A DNA stretch of 64,000 bases, from the NCBI RefSeq assembly GCF_002251435.1, contig NZ_NPJI01000065.1, positions 1 to 64,000 on the forward strand, written 5' to 3'. This stretch comes from Prevotella sp. P2-180 (lineage in GTDB: Bacteria; Bacteroidota; Bacteroidia; Bacteroidales; Bacteroidaceae). Shown here in pieces: positions 19,680 to 30,113 of the stretch (its first letter is position 1; each line of letters starts with the position of its first letter). The notes under the pieces were generated by a model that worked only from the letters and a program-made list of their open reading frames with translations, searched no databases and had not been told where the DNA came from. Made by a program: the position numbers and the translations under genes.

Positions 19680-19815
19680 ATTCGTTGTATTGTTCTGTCG
19701 ATATCTTGATGTTTTCTTTATTTCCTTTATACAAATAATGTGCCATTTGTTTGGGAATGTAAAGAATAAGTATTTAATTTATTACTTTTTTACAAATTAT
19801 TGTGCGTATTTCTTT

Positions 19816-19847
19816 GCAAAGGTAATATTTATTGTTGAAACAGCAAA
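19816..19847 (-). promoter_or_regulatory. Promoter of clpC
   Basis: On the minus strand TTTG (19847-19844), 19 nt, TACCTTTGC (19824-19816). It leaves an AT-rich leader of about 130 nt before the ATG. Confidence 0.75.
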
Positions 19848-19863
19848 AAAAAATCGATTTTAT

Positions 19864-19894
19864 TTTGTTCTCTCCACAAAATATGCTACCTTTG
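19864..19894 (+). promoter_or_regulatory. Promoter of malQ
   Basis: TTTG at 19864-19867, 19 nt, TACCTTTG at 19887-19894; the ATG at 19911 is only about 10 nt after the expected start of transcription. Confidence 0.75.
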
Positions 19895-19910
19895 GGACAA
19901 AATTCTGAAA

Positions 19911-22604
19911 ATGAAACTGAGATTTAGTATACAATATTCCACTAAATGGGGAGAAAACGTATGGGTGGTGGTAAAGGCTCATGTCTCTACCGGTGTAATG
20001 AAAACCTACCGGTTATGCCTCTTGACCGACGATGGCGAGCACTGGACGGCTGAATTGGCAGTCATGGAATCTCGACATTCCGTGTTTACTTTCTTTGAAT
20101 ATGAATATCAGATAAGAGGGGGCGACGATGTGGTGCTGAGAAGAGAATGGCATGTGGTGCCACGAATTATTCCTTGTGACAACTCCCACGACTTTGTCAT
20201 GAACGATGAGTGGAAAGACATTCCCCTCATGTCTCACCTTTATACCAAGGCCTGTATGTGTACATCGGGCAGGAAAAACATGGCTGATGCGACTATAAAG
20301 GCTCTCAGGCAGCCATTATACAGAAAGACTCTTTTCTTTAGAATCACGGCTCCGCAGATAGACAACCGACAGGCTGTGGCCGTGTGTGGCAGTCATCCTT
20401 CGCTTGGAGGATGGAGCACGTCGAGATACCTGAAAATGTCTTATAACGGACATTCTGTGTGGACGCTCACAATGAATGTTGATGCTCTATATCCGGAGAT
20501 AGAATATAAATATGTGGTGGTAGACGATGAAAACCATGAGTTCGTAGAATGGGAAGGGGGTGAAAACAGAAAGGTAGACATTAGCAAGATGAGAGACGGG
20601 GAAGTCGTGGTGCTCGACAACGGGACTCTGAGAGTAGCTGAGAAGACATGGAAGGCTGCTGGAGTGGCTGTGCCAGTGTTCTCACTCAGAAGCGAGCACT
20701 CGTATGGTGTGGGAGACTTTGGAGACCTCGCACGCTTTGCCGACTGGATGGCTTTGGCGGGAATGAAGATTCTTCAAATACTGCCGGTTAACGACACCAC
20801 GATGCAACACAACTGGCAAGACTCCTATCCTTATAATATAATAAGTGTTTTTGCGTTACATCCACAGTATCTTGACCTCGAACAGGTGGGAGAACTGAAA
20901 GACAAAGCTCTGATGACCTCTTTCTCCAGAAGGCGGGCTGAACTCAACTCGCTCGACTATACCGACTATGAGGCAGTGGAAAGAGTCAAGGACGAGTATA
21001 TGCGCATAAAATATGAGGAAGTAAAGGATAAGCTTGACAAAGACGACAATTTCAGGACTTTCATCGCCGACAACAAGACATGGCTTCTGCCATATACAGC
21101 CTTCTGCCTGCTTCGTGAGGCTAACAGGACTGCACGCTTTGCCGATTGGGGTGAAAATGCTGTATATGACTATAGGAAGGCTGAGGAATTGTGTAATTGT
21201 GAAGATGCCAGATACATATTTTTCCTACAATACCATCTCCACACACAACTGAAACGTGCAGCAGAACATGCTGCCGAAAAAGGAATCGCCATTATGGGGG
21301 ACATGCCTATTGGAGTGAGCCGAGACAGTGCGGAGGCTTGGGCCAATCCGGCGATTTTCAATCTCGACTCCCAGGCTGGTACCATTCCAGACAACCTTAA
21401 CCCAAGAGGACAGAACTGGGGATTCCCTACATACAACTGGAAGAACATTGAGGCCGACGGATTCAAATGGTGGCATAAGCGAATAAAGCATATGGAGCAG
21501 TATTTTGGAGCCATAAGAATAGACCATGTGCTCGGCTTCTTCAGGATGTGGGAAATACCAAATGAAAATATTGACGGACTGCTCGGACATTTCGCGCCTG
21601 CAATGCCGCTCAACGAGGCTGAGATGGGATATTACGGACTGTCATTCCATAAAGACAACTATACAAAACCGATTATCGACGATGCATTGGTTGACCGCGT
21701 CTTTGGCATTCATGCAAAATACGTAAGGGAAAACTATCTGACACCACGTGGATATAACCTTTATGACCTTCGTGATGAATGTTCTACACAGAAGAAAATT
21801 ATGGCGCTTTTTGGAGGACGGCATGATGAGAGCAGTATTTGGATTCGCGACGGATTGTGTCGTATAGCCACAAATGTGCTCTTTGTGGCGGATGAAGGCA
21901 GCGACATGTACCATCCTCGTGTAAATGCCTTCTCCACACCGGCTTACAATATGATTGGCCCGGCTGACCGGGATGCCTTTATGCGACTTTATAACAACTA
22001 CTATTACGAGCGTCATAACGCCCTTTGGGCATATACTGGAAGCAGACGCCTCTCCATGGTGTTTGGAGGGACAAAGATGCTCACATGTGCAGAAGACTTA
22101 GGACATAAGCCTGGATGTGTGGCTGGAGTGCTCGACCATTTGCGCATTCCTTCGCTTGAGATTCAGTTTATGCCAAAACATGACGAAGTGGACTTTGCAC
22201 ATCTCGAAGCAAATCCTTATTTAAGCATGGCAACCATCACAACCCACGACATGGCTCCACTAAGGCTTTGGTGGCAGGAAAACCCACAGAAGGCTCAACA
22301 CTACTATGTGGAAATGATGCAAAAAGAAGGAAGAGCGCCAGAACAGCTCACCACGGTGCTTGCAGAGGAGATAATAGCAAGACATCTGTATTCGCCTTCC
22401 ATGCTTTGCGTGCTATCGATACAAGACTGGCTCTCGATGGATGCCGGACTTAGGTCGGCTAAACCTCGTCTTGAGAGAATCAACACGCCAGGCGACAGCT
22501 ACAACCGATGGCAATATCGCATGAATGTCACCATCGAACGCCTTATGGCAGATAGCCGCTATATTAGTAAAGTTAACACCATGATAAAAAGAAGTAAAAG
22601 ATGA
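19911..22604 (+). CDS. malQ: 4-alpha-glucanotransferase with N-terminal starch-binding domains
   Basis: The protein has 897 residues. Two CBM20-like beta-sandwich domains occupy about 1-240 (the second with VCGSHPSLGGWS). The GH77 catalytic domain follows, with RIDHVLGFFRMW (nucleophile Asp region), TCAEDLGHKPG (acid/base Glu) and TTHDMAPLRLWW (transition-state Asp). It moves alpha-1,4-glucan segments between maltodextrins or glycogen in the cytosol. The two-CBM20 form matches the plant DPE2-like enzymes seen in Bacteroidales. The last 4 bp overlap the next gene (ATGA). Confidence 0.92.
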   Translation: MKLRFSIQYSTKWGENVWVVVKAHVSTGVMKTYRLCLLTDDGEHWTAELAVMESRHSVFTFFEYEYQIRGGDDVVLRREWHVVPRIIPCDNSHDFVMNDEWKDIPLMSHLYTKACMCTSGRKNMADATIKALRQPLYRKTLFFRITAPQIDNRQAVAVCGSHPSLGGWSTSRYLKMSYNGHSVWTLTMNVDALYPEIEYKYVVVDDENHEFVEWEGGENRKVDISKMRDGEVVVLDNGTLRVAEKTWKAAGVAVPVFSLRSEHSYGVGDFGDLARFADWMALAGMKILQILPVNDTTMQHNWQDSYPYNIISVFALHPQYLDLEQVGELKDKALMTSFSRRRAELNSLDYTDYEAVERVKDEYMRIKYEEVKDKLDKDDNFRTFIADNKTWLLPYTAFCLLREANRTARFADWGENAVYDYRKAEELCNCEDARYIFFLQYHLHTQLKRAAEHAAEKGIAIMGDMPIGVSRDSAEAWANPAIFNLDSQAGTIPDNLNPRGQNWGFPTYNWKNIEADGFKWWHKRIKHMEQYFGAIRIDHVLGFFRMWEIPNENIDGLLGHFAPAMPLNEAEMGYYGLSFHKDNYTKPIIDDALVDRVFGIHAKYVRENYLTPRGYNLYDLRDECSTQKKIMALFGGRHDESSIWIRDGLCRIATNVLFVADEGSDMYHPRVNAFSTPAYNMIGPADRDAFMRLYNNYYYERHNALWAYTGSRRLSMVFGGTKMLTCAEDLGHKPGCVAGVLDHLRIPSLEIQFMPKHDEVDFAHLEANPYLSMATITTHDMAPLRLWWQENPQKAQHYYVEMMQKEGRAPEQLTTVLAEEIIARHLYSPSMLCVLSIQDWLSMDAGLRSAKPRLERINTPGDSYNRWQYRMNVTIERLMADSRYISKVNTMIKRSKR

Positions 22605-23245
22605 AAGAATATGACGTTTATATCTTCGACCTCGATGGCACTTTGCTGTCAACGCTTGAAGACTTGGCTATAAGCACCAATTATGCACTTGAGAAATGTT
22701 CCATGCCTGCGCGTTCGATTGACGAAGTTCGTAGGTTTGTGGGAAATGGAGTAAGAAAACTTATTGAGAGGGCTGTGCCTGGAGGAGAGACAAACCCAAG
22801 GTTTGATGAAGTGCTTTCCACGTTTAAAAATCATTATATCCACCATTCATACGACCATACAGCTCCTTATCCTCACATAATTGAAACACTGAAGAGTCTG
22901 AGACTTAGAAATAAGCGTGTGGCAGTGGTAAGCAACAAGTTCTATAACGCCACTGTCGACCTTTGCCAACACTTTTTTGGCGATGTGGTGGAGGTGGCCA
23001 TTGGAGAAAGGGAGGGAATAAGGAAAAAACCAGCTCCCGACACAGTGGAAGAGGCATTGCGACAACTGGGAGTGGGAAAGGATAATGCTGTGTATATTGG
23101 TGACAGCGAGGTGGATGTGGAAACGGCATGCAACAGTGGCATGCCGTGTGTCAGTGTGTTATGGGGATTCCGCGACCGCGATTTCCTAGAAAGTCATGGG
23201 GCGGAAACGTTCATCAACGACCCTAAGGAACTACTCGACTGGTGA
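22601..23245 (+). CDS. gph: HAD phosphatase, phosphoglycolate phosphatase-like
   Basis: The protein has 214 residues. HAD motif I is FDLDGTLLSTLEDL, motif II is VVSNKF, the Lys is in RKKPAPDTV and motif IV is YIGDSEVDVETA. This is the Gph/PGP class with an alpha-helical cap. It hydrolyses small phosphate esters; phosphoglycolate is the family default, not proven here. Translationally coupled to malQ by a 4-bp overlap, so a role in sugar-phosphate clean-up is possible. Confidence 0.85.
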   Translation: MKEYDVYIFDLDGTLLSTLEDLAISTNYALEKCSMPARSIDEVRRFVGNGVRKLIERAVPGGETNPRFDEVLSTFKNHYIHHSYDHTAPYPHIIETLKSLRLRNKRVAVVSNKFYNATVDLCQHFFGDVVEVAIGEREGIRKKPAPDTVEEALRQLGVGKDNAVYIGDSEVDVETACNSGMPCVSVLWGFRDRDFLESHGAETFINDPKELLDW

Positions 23246-24155
23246 CATCAAACACCATGCCTTCTGCAGCAAGGTCGGTGTTAGGGAATATTGACCTTGC
23301 TTCTTCCAGCATCTTTGCCTCGTTGTCGTAACGGGCGGAATAGTGGCCGAGAATGAGATGGCCGGCTTGTGCTCTCTTAGCCACAGTGGCTGCTTCGGAT
23401 GCTGTGGAGTGAAAGTGCTTGCGGGCCCTTGTCGTATCTTCGCTGGAGTATGTGGATTCGTGAAAAACCATGTCAACCCCTTTGATGATGTCGGCAATGT
23501 CAGGCTTGAACGTAGTGTCGCTACAATAGGCGTATGAGCGTGCCGGGTCGGCGGGAGTGGTAAGCCGTTCGGATGATATGAACTCACCTTCCGGTGTGGT
23601 CCATCCAAGTCCGTTCTTTATATTGTTTATCTGGCTTAGAGGAATGCCATACATGTCTATCATGTCTCTGCGGATGTGTGGTAGAGGCTGTTTCTCCCTG
23701 AAGAGAAAACCGCAGCAGGGAATCCGGTGTTCAAGTGGGATGGTCTCAACTGTCAGGCTTCGGTCTTCGTATATCACTTTGTTTACGCTTGGGTCTATGT
23801 CATGTATTACCACTTCATATTCAAGTCCTTGGCAGAAGAAGTCAATCTGCTGCTGGAGGATATTCCTTAGGGCTGAATGGGCAAAGATGTGGAGTGGGGC
23901 GGTGCGTCCCAGCATGCCGAACGTGGATATCATGCCAATAAGACCGAAGCAGTGGTCGCCATGAAGGTGGGAGATGAATACATGTCCCAATTTCGTAAAC
24001 CTGATTTTTGAGCGTCTCAGCTGCAGTTGTGTTCCTTCGCCACAGTCAATCATGAATTGCTTGTCACGAATTTCCACAATTTGCGAAGAAGGGTTGTGGC
24101 GGAGCGTAGGTAGCGCGCTGCCACAACCCAGGATATATAGTTTAAATGGAGTCAT
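23223..24155 (-). CDS. rnz: Ribonuclease Z
   Basis: The protein has 310 residues. The metallo-beta-lactamase metal site SHLHGDHCFGL is present, with further ligands in CSDTTF, HESTYSSED (the Asp/His exosite region) and GHYSARYD. It cuts the 3' trailer from tRNA precursors in the cytosol. Length and motifs are normal. The 3' end overlaps the convergent phosphatase gene by 23 bp. Confidence 0.93.
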   Translation of the reverse strand: MTPFKLYILGCGSALPTLRHNPSSQIVEIRDKQFMIDCGEGTQLQLRRSKIRFTKLGHVFISHLHGDHCFGLIGMISTFGMLGRTAPLHIFAHSALRNILQQQIDFFCQGLEYEVVIHDIDPSVNKVIYEDRSLTVETIPLEHRIPCCGFLFREKQPLPHIRRDMIDMYGIPLSQINNIKNGLGWTTPEGEFISSERLTTPADPARSYAYCSDTTFKPDIADIIKGVDMVFHESTYSSEDTTRARKHFHSTASEAATVAKRAQAGHLILGHYSARYDNEAKMLEEARSIFPNTDLAAEGMVFDVTSRVVP

Positions 24156-24160
24156 AACAA

Positions 24161-24769
24161 TTACTTCTTCTCCCTTGAATACTCAAAAGTGTCTTCAGGA
24201 CCAAAGAAAATCAACGAGTCGGCATCAAGTTTCTTCATAGTGTAGAGGTTGGTTTCCTCTTCATCGCCACCACCTTCTCTTACGAGAGATATTTCAAGTT
24301 GTCCGTCTATGATTCTCCACGTCTTGAAGATAATGGTGGGCTGGTTGATGCTTTCGGCTATACCTCCGTCTTTTATTGACATGCCAAGAGTTGAGCTACC
24401 GTCGATGGGGTTAGGCATGAGCCAGTTGCCCATCAGTGTCGATTCGTTGATGACTACTTTTGGGTCGTTAGTCTTCTTGTCGATATATACAGCCATTCTG
24501 TCTCCCACGCCATATCCGCCAAACACCCTGTTTTCTTCCTTGGCCTTTTCCAATGGAAGGCTCAAGGTGTCGCCTGTGTCGGTGATGAGCTCAAGAGTGT
24601 TCATGGCTGAAGCGTCTCCGCAAATGCCGTATACCATGGTGTTGTTGTTCACTACCGTAGCAGTGTCATCTCTTTCCACCTCATCTGTTTTCTGTGTCGC
24701 CTTGTTCCCACACTGTGTGAACGTTGTGGCCAAAAGGGCCGTCAAGGCAAAAGTCATGATTTTTTTCAT
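24161..24769 (-). CDS. Lipocalin-like lipoprotein
   Basis: The protein has 202 residues from the ATG at 24769. The signal is MKKIMTFALTALLATTFTQC with Cys20 as the likely lipidated residue. The body is beta-rich and the block LMGNWLMPNP...STLGMSIKDGGIAESIN resembles the lipocalin-like lipoproteins common in Bacteroidales. A longer start at 24817 would overlap mazG and displace the signal, so it is rejected. It lies 5 bp before rnz on the same strand, downstream of mazG. Ligand unknown. Confidence 0.7.
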   Translation of the reverse strand: MKKIMTFALTALLATTFTQCGNKATQKTDEVERDDTATVVNNNTMVYGICGDASAMNTLELITDTGDTLSLPLEKAKEENRVFGGYGVGDRMAVYIDKKTNDPKVVINESTLMGNWLMPNPIDGSSTLGMSIKDGGIAESINQPTIIFKTWRIIDGQLEISLVREGGGDEEETNLYTMKKLDADSLIFFGPEDTFEYSREKK

Positions 24770-24783
24770 TGTCGATATGTTGT

Positions 24784-25647
24784 TTATTTGTTTTCCAATT
24801 TCTTTGCCTCTTCCCATAGCTTGTCCATTTCTTGAATCGACATGTCTTTTAGCGGTTTGCCCATCTTTATGCTATGTTGCTCGATGTAGTTGAAACGGCT
24901 GATGAACTTCTGGTTGGTATGTTCCAAAGCTGTATCGGGATTCAGGTGGTATAGTCTTCCGGCATTTATCACACTGAAGAGAAAGTCGCCCAGTTCTGCC
25001 TGCGAAGCTTCCCTGTCGCCTTTCTTCATCTCCTCTTCCAGTTCTGCGAGTTCCTCTCTTACCTTAGCCCATACATCTCCGGCATCCTCCCAGTCAAAAC
25101 CCACGTTGCGAGCCTTGTCTTGTATGCGGTATGCCTTTATCAGCGATGGCAGGGCGTCGGGTACACCTGATAGAACAGACTTGTTGCCGTCTTTCTCCTT
25201 CAGCTTTATCTGTTCCCAGTTTTCTATCACTTCTTGCGATGTCTTTGCATTGCTCATTTCGTTGCTGGCGTCTTGGGCTTGCTCCGGAATGTATGGAAGT
25301 GGCTTTGGGTCGTATTCGCCTATCTGTGACGGATGGTATACGTGAGGGTGACGGAATATCAGTTTGTCGACCAATTGATTGCACACGTCAGCAGCATCGA
25401 ACTGCTGTTTCTCTTCAGCAATCCTTGCGTAGAAACAAATATGAAGCAGCACGTCGCCCAATTCCTTGCAGATGTTTGTTACATCATTCTTCATCAGAGC
25501 GTCGGCAAGTTCGAAAGACTCCTCAATGGTGTTAGGTCGCAAACTCTCGTTTGTTTGCTTCTTGTCCCATGGACATTTCTCCCTTAAAGTGTCCAAAACG
25601 TCCAATAAACGGCCGAAAGCCGCCATTTTTTCTTCTCTTGAATGCAT
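24784..25647 (-). CDS. mazG: MazG nucleoside-triphosphate pyrophosphohydrolase
   Basis: The protein has 287 residues, a full-length two-domain MazG. The N-terminal half shows KCPWDKKQTNESL and the acidic EEXXE-type helix (EESFELADAL...ELGDVLLH). The C-terminal half repeats the pattern (REELAELEEEMKKGDR...ELGDFLFS). The enzyme removes damaged or excess NTPs. First gene of the likely mazG-lipoprotein-rnz transcript. Confidence 0.92.
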   Translation of the reverse strand: MHSREEKMAAFGRLLDVLDTLREKCPWDKKQTNESLRPNTIEESFELADALMKNDVTNICKELGDVLLHICFYARIAEEKQQFDAADVCNQLVDKLIFRHPHVYHPSQIGEYDPKPLPYIPEQAQDASNEMSNAKTSQEVIENWEQIKLKEKDGNKSVLSGVPDALPSLIKAYRIQDKARNVGFDWEDAGDVWAKVREELAELEEEMKKGDREASQAELGDFLFSVINAGRLYHLNPDTALEHTNQKFISRFNYIEQHSIKMGKPLKDMSIQEMDKLWEEAKKLENK

Positions 25648-25665
25648 AATAATTAAAAATTTCGT

Positions 25666-25674
25666 GCAAATATA
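25666..25674 (-). promoter_or_regulatory. -7 box for mazG
   Basis: TATATTTGC on the minus strand, about 19 nt before the mazG ATG; no clear -33 element. Confidence 0.55.
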
Positions 25675-25696
25675 ATAATATTCCGCGGATTTTTAG

Positions 25697-25704
25697 TAAT
25701 TTTG
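25697..25704 (+). promoter_or_regulatory. -7 box for valS
   Basis: TAATTTTG, 41 nt before the valS ATG; -33 element weak. Confidence 0.5.
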
Positions 25705-25745
25705 CCACGTTTTTTAAAAAGAATTAGTTAAAAAGGTTTATATAC

Positions 25746-28445
25746 ATGGAACTTCAAAGCAAATATGACCCACAACAGGTGGAGTCTAAATGGTATCAGT
25801 ATTGGCTTGACAACAAACTGTTTGCAAGCAAGCCAGATGGTCGGGAACCCTACACTATCGTTATTCCGCCACCAAATGTCACAGGTGTGCTGCACATGGG
25901 ACACATGCTCAACAACACCATTCAGGACATACTCGTGAGAAGGGCACGTATGGAAGGAAAAAATGCCTGCTGGGTGCCTGGCACTGACCATGCCTCAATT
26001 GCCACAGAGGCAAAGGTGGTGAAAAGACTGGCTGAAAAAGGTATTAAAAAACATGACCTATCAAGAGACGAATTCCTGAAACATGCTTGGGACTGGACTC
26101 ACGAACATGGTGGCATTATCCTAAAACAGTTGAGAAGACTGGGAGCAAGTTGCGACTGGGACCGAACGGCATTTACCATGGACGAGAAACGCTCGGAAAG
26201 CGTGATAAAGGTGTTTGTAGACCTATATAACAAGGGACTCATTTACCGTGGACTACGTATGGTGAACTGGGATCCAAAGGCACAGACTGCACTGAGCAAC
26301 GAGGAAGTGGTTTATCAAGACGAACAGTCGAAACTCTTCCATCTCAAATATTATGTAAAAGGCCTTACATCACTCGACAACGAGGATCAGCTCACGGAAG
26401 AGGGAAATATCATTCATCGTGACGAAAAAGGATACTATGCTGTAGTGGCCACTACACGCCCGGAAACCATCATGGGCGACACGGCAATGTGTATCAACCC
26501 CAAAGACCCGAAAAACCAGTGGCTAAAGGGACGTCGTGTCATTGTGCCTCTCGTAGGAAGGGAAATACCGGTCATAGAAGACAGATACGTGGACATTGAG
26601 TTTGGTACTGGATGTCTGAAAGTCACTCCGGCACACGACACCAACGACTACATGCTCGGCAAGACACATAACCTCGAGACCATCGACATCTTCAATGCCG
26701 ACGGAACAATATCAAGTCAGTCGCCACTCTATGTAGGCATGGACCGCTTCGACTGCCGCAAGCAGATAGCCATCGACCTGCAAGAAGCTGGACTCATGGA
26801 GCGCGTGGAAGACTATAATAATAAGGTGGGATATTCTGAGCGTAATCCCGATACAGCCATCGAACCGCGTCTCTCGCTCCAATGGTTCCTTAGAATGCAA
26901 CACTTTGCCGACATCGCCCTCCCTCCGGTAATGGAAGGCGAGATGAATTTTTATCCTGCAAAATATAAGACCACATACAAAAACTGGCTCGACAATATCC
27001 AAGACTGGTGTATCTCACGCCAGTTGTGGTGGGGACACCGCATCCCGGCATACTTCTATGGCGATGGAGAAGAGTTCGTGGTGGCAGAGACAGCCGAAAA
27101 GGCACTCACGCTGGCACGAGAGAAGAGCGGTAATGCAGACCTTCAGCTCTCAGACCTCCGTCAAGACGAGGATGCACTCGACACATGGTTCTCTTCGTGG
27201 CTATGGCCTATCTCACTCTTCGACGGAATAAACAATCCCGGTAACGATGAGATAAAATACTATTATCCCACCAGCGACCTCGTAACTGGTCCAGACATCA
27301 TCTTCTTCTGGGTGGCACGCATGATCATGGCAGGTGAAGAATACATGGGCAAGTTCCCGTTCAAGAACGTATACTTCACAGGTATCGTACGCGACAAGCT
27401 CGGACGCAAGATGTCGAAATCGCTCGGCAACTCTCCCGACCCGATAGAACTCATTGAGAAATTTGGTGCCGATGGAGTGCGCATGGGTATGATGCTATCA
27501 GCACCGGCAGGCAACGACATTCTCTTCGACGAAAGCCTTTGCGAACAGGGACGTAACTTCAATAACAAGATATGGAACGCTTTCCGACTCGTGAAGGGAT
27601 GGGAAACTGTAGACGTGGAACAGCCGAAGGCAAACAAAATAGCCGTAGAGTGGTTTGACGCAAAGCTGAAAGAGACAAATGCCGAACTCGACGACCTGTT
27701 CAAGAAATATCGCATCTCAGAAGCTCTCATGGCTGTATACCGCCTGTTCTGGGACGAGTTCTCCTCATGGTATCTTGAAATGGTGAAGCCAGACTATCAG
27801 AAGCCTCTCGACCGCACAACATACGATGCGACACTCCGATTCTTCGAGACCCTCCTGAAAATGCTCCATCCGTTTATGCCATTCATTACAGAAGAACTAT
27901 GGCAGAACATCTATGAGCGAAAGGAAGGAGAGTCTATCATGCGTGACAAACTGGCGTTGAATGCTCCTTCACATGCCGATAAAACACTATGTGCCGACGT
28001 GGAGTCGCTAAAGCAGGTAGTGAGCGGTGTGCGCACAGTACGCAATCAGAAGAATATCTCACCACGTGAGGCTCTTGTGCTGCAAGTGGTAGGAACCGAC
28101 ACCTTGTCGGCTTATGACAGTGTGATACGCAAGATGGCAAATCTCTCTGAGATAAGCGTGGTGACAGAGAAAGACTCAACCTCAGCCGCCTTTATGGTAG
28201 GTACAGCCGAATATGCCGTTCCTCTTGGCGACAAGATAGACGTGGCAGCGGAAATAGAGAAGGCCGAGGCTCAGCTGAAGCATCTCGAGGGCTTCCTTGC
28301 AGGTGTGCGCAAGAAACTCAGCAACGGGAAGTTTGTGGCTCACGCACCGGAGGCTGTTGTGGCACTTGAACGCAAGAAGGAAAGCGACTCTCTCGAAAAG
28401 ATTGCCGCACTGAAGGAAACCATTGCCGCACTCTCAGGAAAGTAA
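25746..28445 (+). CDS. valS: Valyl-tRNA synthetase
   Basis: The protein has 899 residues. The class I signatures are [15 protein letters not shown] (HIGH motif, near 40-54) and [12 protein letters not shown] (near 555). The editing domain block [14 protein letters not shown] and the C-terminal coiled coil ([19 protein letters not shown]) are both present. It charges tRNA-Val in the cytosol. All expected domains are intact. Confidence 0.97.
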   Translation: MELQSKYDPQQVESKWYQYWLDNKLFASKPDGREPYTIVIPPPNVTGVLHMGHMLNNTIQDILVRRARMEGKNACWVPGTDHASIATEAKVVKRLAEKGIKKHDLSRDEFLKHAWDWTHEHGGIILKQLRRLGASCDWDRTAFTMDEKRSESVIKVFVDLYNKGLIYRGLRMVNWDPKAQTALSNEEVVYQDEQSKLFHLKYYVKGLTSLDNEDQLTEEGNIIHRDEKGYYAVVATTRPETIMGDTAMCINPKDPKNQWLKGRRVIVPLVGREIPVIEDRYVDIEFGTGCLKVTPAHDTNDYMLGKTHNLETIDIFNADGTISSQSPLYVGMDRFDCRKQIAIDLQEAGLMERVEDYNNKVGYSERNPDTAIEPRLSLQWFLRMQHFADIALPPVMEGEMNFYPAKYKTTYKNWLDNIQDWCISRQLWWGHRIPAYFYGDGEEFVVAETAEKALTLAREKSGNADLQLSDLRQDEDALDTWFSSWLWPISLFDGINNPGNDEIKYYYPTSDLVTGPDIIFFWVARMIMAGEEYMGKFPFKNVYFTGIVRDKLGRKMSKSLGNSPDPIELIEKFGADGVRMGMMLSAPAGNDILFDESLCEQGRNFNNKIWNAFRLVKGWETVDVEQPKANKIAVEWFDAKLKETNAELDDLFKKYRISEALMAVYRLFWDEFSSWYLEMVKPDYQKPLDRTTYDATLRFFETLLKMLHPFMPFITEELWQNIYERKEGESIMRDKLALNAPSHADKTLCADVESLKQVVSGVRTVRNQKNISPREALVLQVVGTDTLSAYDSVIRKMANLSEISVVTEKDSTSAAFMVGTAEYAVPLGDKIDVAAEIEKAEAQLKHLEGFLAGVRKKLSNGKFVAHAPEAVVALERKKESDSLEKIAALKETIAALSGK

Positions 28446-28454
28446 GATTTTTCC

Positions 28455-28580
28455 AGCCTTATTGGTTTGTCGAATGACAGAATGTTACAAAATGGAGAAA
28501 AAAAGCAAAAAAATGCTTATAAAGTTTCCGTATTTCAATAAAAAAGAGTAACTTTGCGCTCGACGAAGCCAATAAGGGCT
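28455..28580. repeat. Imperfect inverted repeat flanking the pgk promoter
   Basis: AGCCTTATTGGTTTGTCG (28455-28472) is nearly the reverse complement of the 20 nt at 28561-28580 (two 1-nt gaps and one mismatch). The pgk promoter lies between the arms, the right arm just at the expected start of transcription. Function unknown. Confidence 0.5.
28549..28557 (+). promoter_or_regulatory. -7 box for pgk
   Basis: TAACTTTGC, 75 nt before the pgk ATG. Confidence 0.65.
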
Positions 28581-28631
28581 AAACGTAAATAGAATATTGT
28601 AATAATTTATTTATTTTATAAACATTTCATT

Positions 28632-29900
28632 ATGAATATCGATCAATTCAACTTTGCCGGCAAAAAGGCAATTGTACGCGTGGACTTCAATGTGCCACTG
28701 AATGAAAATGGTGTTGTAACTGATGAAACCCGTATAAAGGGTGCTCTCCCTACCTTGAAGAAGGTTCTTGCCGATGGTGGCGCACTTATCATGATGAGCC
28801 ACATGGGTAAGCCAAAGGGCAAAGTGAAGAAGGAACTCTCACTCTCTCAGATTGTTAAGAACGTAAGCGACAACCTCGGTGTTGAGGTGAAGTTTGCTGG
28901 CGACTGTGCAAATGCAGACGCTGAAGTGGCTGCTCTCAAGCCAGGCGAGGCACTTCTGCTCGAAAACCTCCGCTTCTATCCTGAGGAAGAGGGCAAGCCA
29001 GTGGGCGTAGAGAAAGGCACTCCAGAGTATGAAGAGGCAAAGAAGGAGATGAAGGGCCGTCAGAAGGACTTCGCAAAGAAGCTCGCCTCTTATGCTGACT
29101 GCTATGTTATGGACGCCTTCGGTACAGCTCACCGCAAGCATGCTTCAACAGCTGTTATTGCCGACTACTTCGATGCCGACAACAAAATGCTGGGCTACCT
29201 GATGGAGAAGGAAGTGAATGCCGTTGACAACGTGCTGAACAACATCAAGCGTCCGTTCGTGGCTATAATGGGCGGTTCTAAGGTGTCTTCTAAGATTGGA
29301 ATCATCGAAAACCTCCTCGGAAAGGTTGACAAACTCATCCTCTGTGGCGGTATGACCTATACATTTGCAAAGGCACACGGTGGCGAAATCGGTGACTCTA
29401 TCGTGGAGCTCGACAAGCTCGATGTTGCTCTCGGTGTAGAGAAAATGGCTGCTGAAAAGGGTGTGGAACTCGTACTCGGTACAGACTCTGTATGCTGCAC
29501 TGGCTACGATTTCAAGACATTCTCTGTTAAGGAAGGTGCCCAGATCAAGGTATTCCCGTCAAACGCTATCGAGGCTGGTTGGGACGGACTCGACGCTGGT
29601 CCTGAAAGCCGTGAAAAGTTTGCTGCCGCTATCGAAGGCGCAAAGACAATCCTTTGGAACGGTCCTGCCGGATGCTTCGAGTGCGAAGAGTTCACTCCTG
29701 GCTCACGTGCCATTGGCGACGCTATCGCAAAGGCAACTGCAGAGGGCGCATTCTCACTCATTGGTGGTGGTGACTCTGTAGCTTGTGTAAACAAGTTCGG
29801 TCTTGCCGATAAGGTGTCTTATATCTCTACCGGTGGTGGCGCTCTGCTCGAGGCCATTGAAGGAAAGGTACTTCCTGGCATTGCTGCCATCAAAGGGTAA
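28632..29900 (+). CDS. pgk: Phosphoglycerate kinase
   Basis: The protein has 422 residues. The N-terminal signature [13 protein letters not shown], the hinge block [22 protein letters not shown] and the nucleotide-site GGGDSVACV are all present. It makes ATP from 1,3-bisphosphoglycerate in glycolysis. Codon choice is strongly biased, as expected for a highly expressed gene. It ends in a good rho-independent terminator. Confidence 0.97.
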   Translation: MNIDQFNFAGKKAIVRVDFNVPLNENGVVTDETRIKGALPTLKKVLADGGALIMMSHMGKPKGKVKKELSLSQIVKNVSDNLGVEVKFAGDCANADAEVAALKPGEALLLENLRFYPEEEGKPVGVEKGTPEYEEAKKEMKGRQKDFAKKLASYADCYVMDAFGTAHRKHASTAVIADYFDADNKMLGYLMEKEVNAVDNVLNNIKRPFVAIMGGSKVSSKIGIIENLLGKVDKLILCGGMTYTFAKAHGGEIGDSIVELDKLDVALGVEKMAAEKGVELVLGTDSVCCTGYDFKTFSVKEGAQIKVFPSNAIEAGWDGLDAGPESREKFAAAIEGAKTILWNGPAGCFECEEFTPGSRAIGDAIAKATAEGAFSLIGGGDSVACVNKFGLADKVSYISTGGGALLEAIEGKVLPGIAAIKG

Positions 29901-29902
29901 GA

Positions 29903-30031
29903 AGATTGAAAATTGAAGATTGAAAATTGAATTGCTGCGCATCTTGTTTTGATAGGATGCGCGGCAATCCTTTTTTATATTTAAAGTTATTAGCCTTCAA
30001 TTTTCAATTTTCAATATTCAATATTCAAATT
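29903..30031. repeat. Two opposed heptamer arrays around the pgk terminator
   Basis: 29903-29934 is a run of ATTGAAA-type heptamers; 29997-30031 is the same motif on the other strand (CAATTTT/CAATATT). They flank the pgk terminator as an imperfect inverted repeat. Confidence 0.8.
29930..29978 (+). terminator. pgk terminator
   Basis: ATTGCTGCGCATC pairs with GATGCGCGGCAAT (one bulge) and is followed by CCTTTTTT. Confidence 0.85.
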
Positions 30032-30067
30032 TCTCCCTTTTTTCTTCGCTAAATCATTTTTTTTTCT

Positions 30068-30076
30068 TACTTTTGC
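30068..30076 (+). promoter_or_regulatory. -7 box for serS
   Basis: TACTTTTGC, 37 nt before the serS ATG. Confidence 0.6.
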
Positions 30077-30113
30077 AGCATTATTCTGATTATAAACGAA
30101 AATAGATATTATT

